A stretch of DNA of 64,000 bases, taken from the NCBI GenBank assembly GCA_017979445.1, contig CM030718.1, positions 15,726,760 through 15,790,759 on the forward strand. The letters are read 5' to 3'. Position numbers and translations under genes: made by a program. Of this stretch, positions 60,785 to 64,000 are shown one piece after another (position 1 is the stretch's first letter; each line of letters opens with the position of its first letter). The notes beneath the pieces were generated by a model, which saw only the letters and a list, made by a program, of their open reading frames with translations, was not told the DNA's origin and did not search any database. This DNA comes from Akebia trifoliata. Taxonomy: Eukaryota > Streptophyta > Magnoliopsida > Ranunculales > Lardizabalaceae.

Positions 60785-62940
60785 AAGTCATCTCCTCATC
60801 TCAACAATTATCATTCTAACATCAATGTAATATATATTTGAATATTGATTTATTTAGGATCACCCAAAGAAACCCTTGATTAGACCTTAAAAATTATGTC
60901 TATTGCAATGTTTGGGTTTGATCAATTATTCTATGCCATGCTCATTAATTGATTTGTCATTGATCGTAATTAGATATATAACTGATGAGCTTATTTGTGA
61001 TTTTGATAATGTTATTGGATTGGTACTTATTTTGGTTAATATTTATGTGAAATCCAATGTATGATGATATGGTCAGGCCCATGGGCCCATGTTGTTTGGA
61101 AAAGGCCCCAGGCACACCCCACCCTGTTTTGCACACACCACTAGCACGTTTACTATTTCACCTATTTACACGTCCCATATAGCCAACGTGGCACTAGTGC
61201 GTGGCCCAGTCTCTTCGGAGATGCGACTTCATTCATGAAAACCACAATTCCAATCACGTACCTTAGGGTATATCAAACTGGGGCATCAATATCGTCTGAT
61301 CAGGTGATTCTGAGAGGTATATTGATGCATCCAGGCTGGAACGACCTGAGCCTTTGACCTATTGTGAGCCACACAGTCACATGTCCCGATTACCAACGTA
61401 GTACTAGTACGTGGTCGGTCCCCTCGTGGGATGCCAAACCATTTATGAAAGCTACAACTCTTGACTCGTACCCATAGGTATGTAAAAGATAATCTAAGTA
61501 TATCAATTGCACTTCTTGGTCAAAATTGGTGCCTAAGCAAGATCTTGCCCCGCTGTACCCTACTGTATGAGGGGGATAAACTACGTCTATTCTAGACGAG
61601 AGGTATTGAAGTGGGCCCTTGCTCAGCATTGTGCGCCGCCTCTCAACTGGAATTAAACTGGCTGTTTTTGTCTTCAGAGAAGTGAGTTGAGGTTTTAGAT
61701 CATCACCTATACGGTATATCAAACCAAGTCACCACGTATAGAGAGGTATATAGGTGTGCTTAGGTAAGGGTGGCCAGATAAAAATGCATTGCACCTAGTA
61801 AGCCTAGAGTCTAGAAACCTTCCCTGTAGGTCACGACTCGAACTTATCGTGGGTGTTCCCGGATTGTTTATTTAATGGAACCTTTTGATTGGTGTATGCG
61901 AATGATGTGAAGGATGAGATCAGAGTGTATGATTGTCCTCAAGGATCAAAAGTGTTGTTTTTGAAAATTAAAAAGGGTGCACCGACCCAATAAAAAATCC
62001 ATCTCTTGCAAATGACCCAGTCCAACTAGATCCAACAATCCTGATGGACCGGGCCATTTAAATCGAAATAGAAATCAAATTTTCAAAGAAGAAAAATAGT
62101 TTACAAAGGGAAAGTATTTTCCAAAAAAAAAATATTTTCCAAAAAAGTGTTTTCCAGAAAAAATGTTATTCTCTAGAAAAAATGTTTTCTAAGAAAAAAT
62201 ATTTTCTAAGAAAAAATATTTTTCAAAAAATATTTTTCATAAGAATAAGATTTTCCAAGAGAAAATGCTTTCCAAATAAAAAACTATTTTTTAGAGAAAA
62301 AATATTTTCCAGAAGAAAAGAAAATGAAGGAAAAATGATTTACGAAAGATATATTTTTTGCATGAAAAATTTTTGAAATATGTTTTTTTATCAAAAATCT
62401 ATTTTTTGCATGAACCTTGTAAAATTATCAAAATATGTTTTTCTAAAAAGAAAATGATTGCAAAAAATAATCAGAATTGTGAAAATCGTTATTCAATAAA
62501 AACATTATTTTCAAGAGTGCAATAAAATTATTTTCCTTCTGAATAAGCATTGAATAGATGAATTATTTAATGGATTGGTGCACAAAATTCAATAAAATCT
62601 CAGAGTTCATTTAAAATGTTATCAAGGGGGTGACACTGAAATTGGTTAAATTCACCTTCAAAGAGGTTACTAGGTTATCATTATATCTAAGCTCAATCGT
62701 CCATAGTCTAGCTAGGGTTGTAAATCCGGTTAGTTAGAATAAACGTCAATATCAAGTCAATAGTCAGAAATGACCTCAGAATTTCTCAACATCGTCCAGT
62801 TGTTCCCTAAAAATCATAGTGCTTCAATCCTACCAGTTGTAAGTAATATCTCAGTCCTCAGTCCTAATCAAACTCATGTGGGTACTTGCCTTGAGTTTTC
62901 ATGAGTCATTTGGGTTAGCTCGAGTCCTTTTTTCCAACAA
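60785..62940 (+). other. Leader of the second A element, continued
   Basis: The stretch 60785-61735 matches 18245-19191. From 61735 to 62090 it resembles the B leader (CCCGGATTGTTTATTTAATG near 61858). From 62640 on it is unique, non-coding and leads toward the pol remnant. No gag was recognised. Confidence 0.6.
62100..62470 (+). repeat. A+T-rich degenerate repeat (AAAATATTTTCC words)
   Basis: Some fifteen to twenty variants of a unit of about 18-20 bp built from GAAAAAATATTTTCCAA. AAAATATTTT is itself palindromic. The Lys/Phe-rich open stretch at 62182-62376 is a by-product. Confidence 0.8.
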
Positions 62941-62999
62941 GGTCATGTCTTCCTTAGATTGAGTTTACTTTTTTCCTATTGAGTCAAGTTAGTTCATCG

Positions 63000-63960
63000 A
63001 GTCTATAGAGGTGTCTGTCGCCCCATCTGAAATTGATCGGATAATGGAAATTTTTGAATACCTCGAGCGCATTAACGAATTAACTAATATTTTGATAGAT
63101 TTATGTTCTGAACAAGAAGATAAGAGTCAGACTCAACCTTTAATCGATAAAGGAAAGGTCTTTGACCTCGAAACAGGAAATAATTCCTAAAGAGATTCAA
63201 ATAGAAATCATCTTATCCCTAGAGGAACACGAGGGGATAATGAATTTACTCAAAAATTTCAAAAGACTTGTTCGTGTGATCATATGAGGGTATGCTAGGT
63301 ACAAGCTTGGGTGTTGTTCAACATAGAATAAATACTCGTCTATATCTATGGAATCAAAGAAGATGTTATAAAATGTATCAGTGCTATCCTCACTACATCT
63401 TGAGTTGCAAATCACATATTATCAGTCGATATGGGGATACCTTTTGAACTGATCTCTAATAATGGATCGTACTTCAAAGTATAAGTCATTATTCTGTGTA
63501 CAAAGTTCAAAATTCGACATCGCAGATCATCACCCTACCTCCCTCAGATTAATGGAGCAGTTGAAGTAGCTCGTAAGAGTTTCAAAATAATCATCAAGAA
63601 AATGTGTTAGTCACACTGGGATTAGTTAGAAAAATTACCATTCACACTAGGGGCACATCATACTTCAATGCAGTCCTCCATTGGAGCTATTTCCTACTCT
63701 CTAGTATATGATATGGAAGCAGTTTTGCTAGTTAAATTGGAAATCCTGTATTTTAAGGTCTTGATAGAAAGTCAATTGCTAGAAATAGATTAGACTTGTC
63801 ATTGGGTACGAAGAGTTAAACTTGATTGAAGAAAAATAACTTTGGGTGCAAACTTATCAAAGAAGAATTGCTCGCACGTTTGACAAGAAAGTTAAAGTTC
63901 GCTACTTACAAGTCAAGGATTTAACCATCAGACTTAAAAAAAAACTAAGTACTCCTCCTC
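63000..63960 (+). pseudogene. Pol remnant of the second A element with RT-RNase H deleted
   Basis: The start (63025-63280) resembles the protease-RT linker and the first RT residues (SLEEHEGIMNLLKNFK, then, across a frame change, text like WSYEGMLGTSLGVVQHRI). At about 63420 the text changes to integrase core: MGIPFELISNNGSYFK with its Asp lost, RSSPYLPQINGAVEVARK with the catalytic Glu kept, LEKLPFTLGAHHTSMQSS and AISYSLVYDMEAVLLVKLEI. The first catalytic Asp, the HHCC domain and almost all of RT and RNase H are missing between. Many stops follow. It differs from the 758-7852 lineage. Confidence 0.72.
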
Positions 63961-64000
63961 GACCATAAGAGGAAATCTGAATTTAATTGGAGAAATTCAT

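Noticed and set aside
62182..62376. Lys/Phe-rich open frame
   Set aside because: Product of an AAAATATTTTCC-type degenerate repeat, no homology.

Overview
The window looks like nuclear DNA of a flowering plant, probably a eudicot. It is A+T-rich, consists almost entirely of LTR retrotransposons nested in one another, and shows no intact host gene, rRNA, tRNA or CRISPR array. The species cannot be told from the sequence. Two lineages are recognisable: Tat/Ogre-type Ty3/gypsy elements (second, plant-type RNase H domain; primer-binding site of the TGGCGACTCCACTGGGGA type) and chromoviruses (a CRM-like element with a TGGTATCAGAGC primer site and a Tekay-like LTR). Every coding region carries frameshifts or stops.

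Layout. 1-757: end of a Tekay-like LTR, minus strand. 758-7852: worn Tat gag-pro-RT-RNH-aRNH-INT, plus strand. 9341-14359: two worn genes on the minus strand downstream of integrase. One is a DUF7745-like gene with two exons. The other is a plant-mobile-domain (PMD)-like gene in which six exons and five GT-AG introns of 76-90 bp can still be traced. 14780-17184: two copies of LTR family A fused head to head. 17186-19190: leader of an A element, with a 193-bp tandem repeat. 19192-24200: a short element C with LTR-like ends. 24929-52024: element B, bounded by a perfect 5-bp duplication (AAAGC), with LTRs of about 3.5 kb and a gag remnant but no recognisable pol. 52615-56553: minus-strand gag-RT fragment of the Tat family. 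56554-63960: an A element with 5' LTR, primer site, interrupted leader and a pol remnant that has lost most of RT-RNase H.

Nesting gives a relative order. Element B inserted into older sequence. Solo A LTRs then entered its 5' LTR (duplication ATCAC) and its leader (CACGC/CATGT). A CRM-like chromovirus of 10.9 kb (39628-50492, duplication ATAGC) entered its 3' LTR. A 3.15-kb Tekay-like solo LTR (45197-48347, duplication TGGGT) later entered the leader of the CRM-like element. The two CRM LTRs differ at only about a dozen positions plus one 12-bp indel, so this insertion is fairly recent. Its pol frame runs on into the 3' LTR, as described for CRM-clade elements.

The most unusual content is the pair of antisense genes behind the Tat integrase. 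One keeps a nearly complete exon-intron plan although most stops sit where a Gln or Arg codon is expected, as cytosine deamination would produce.
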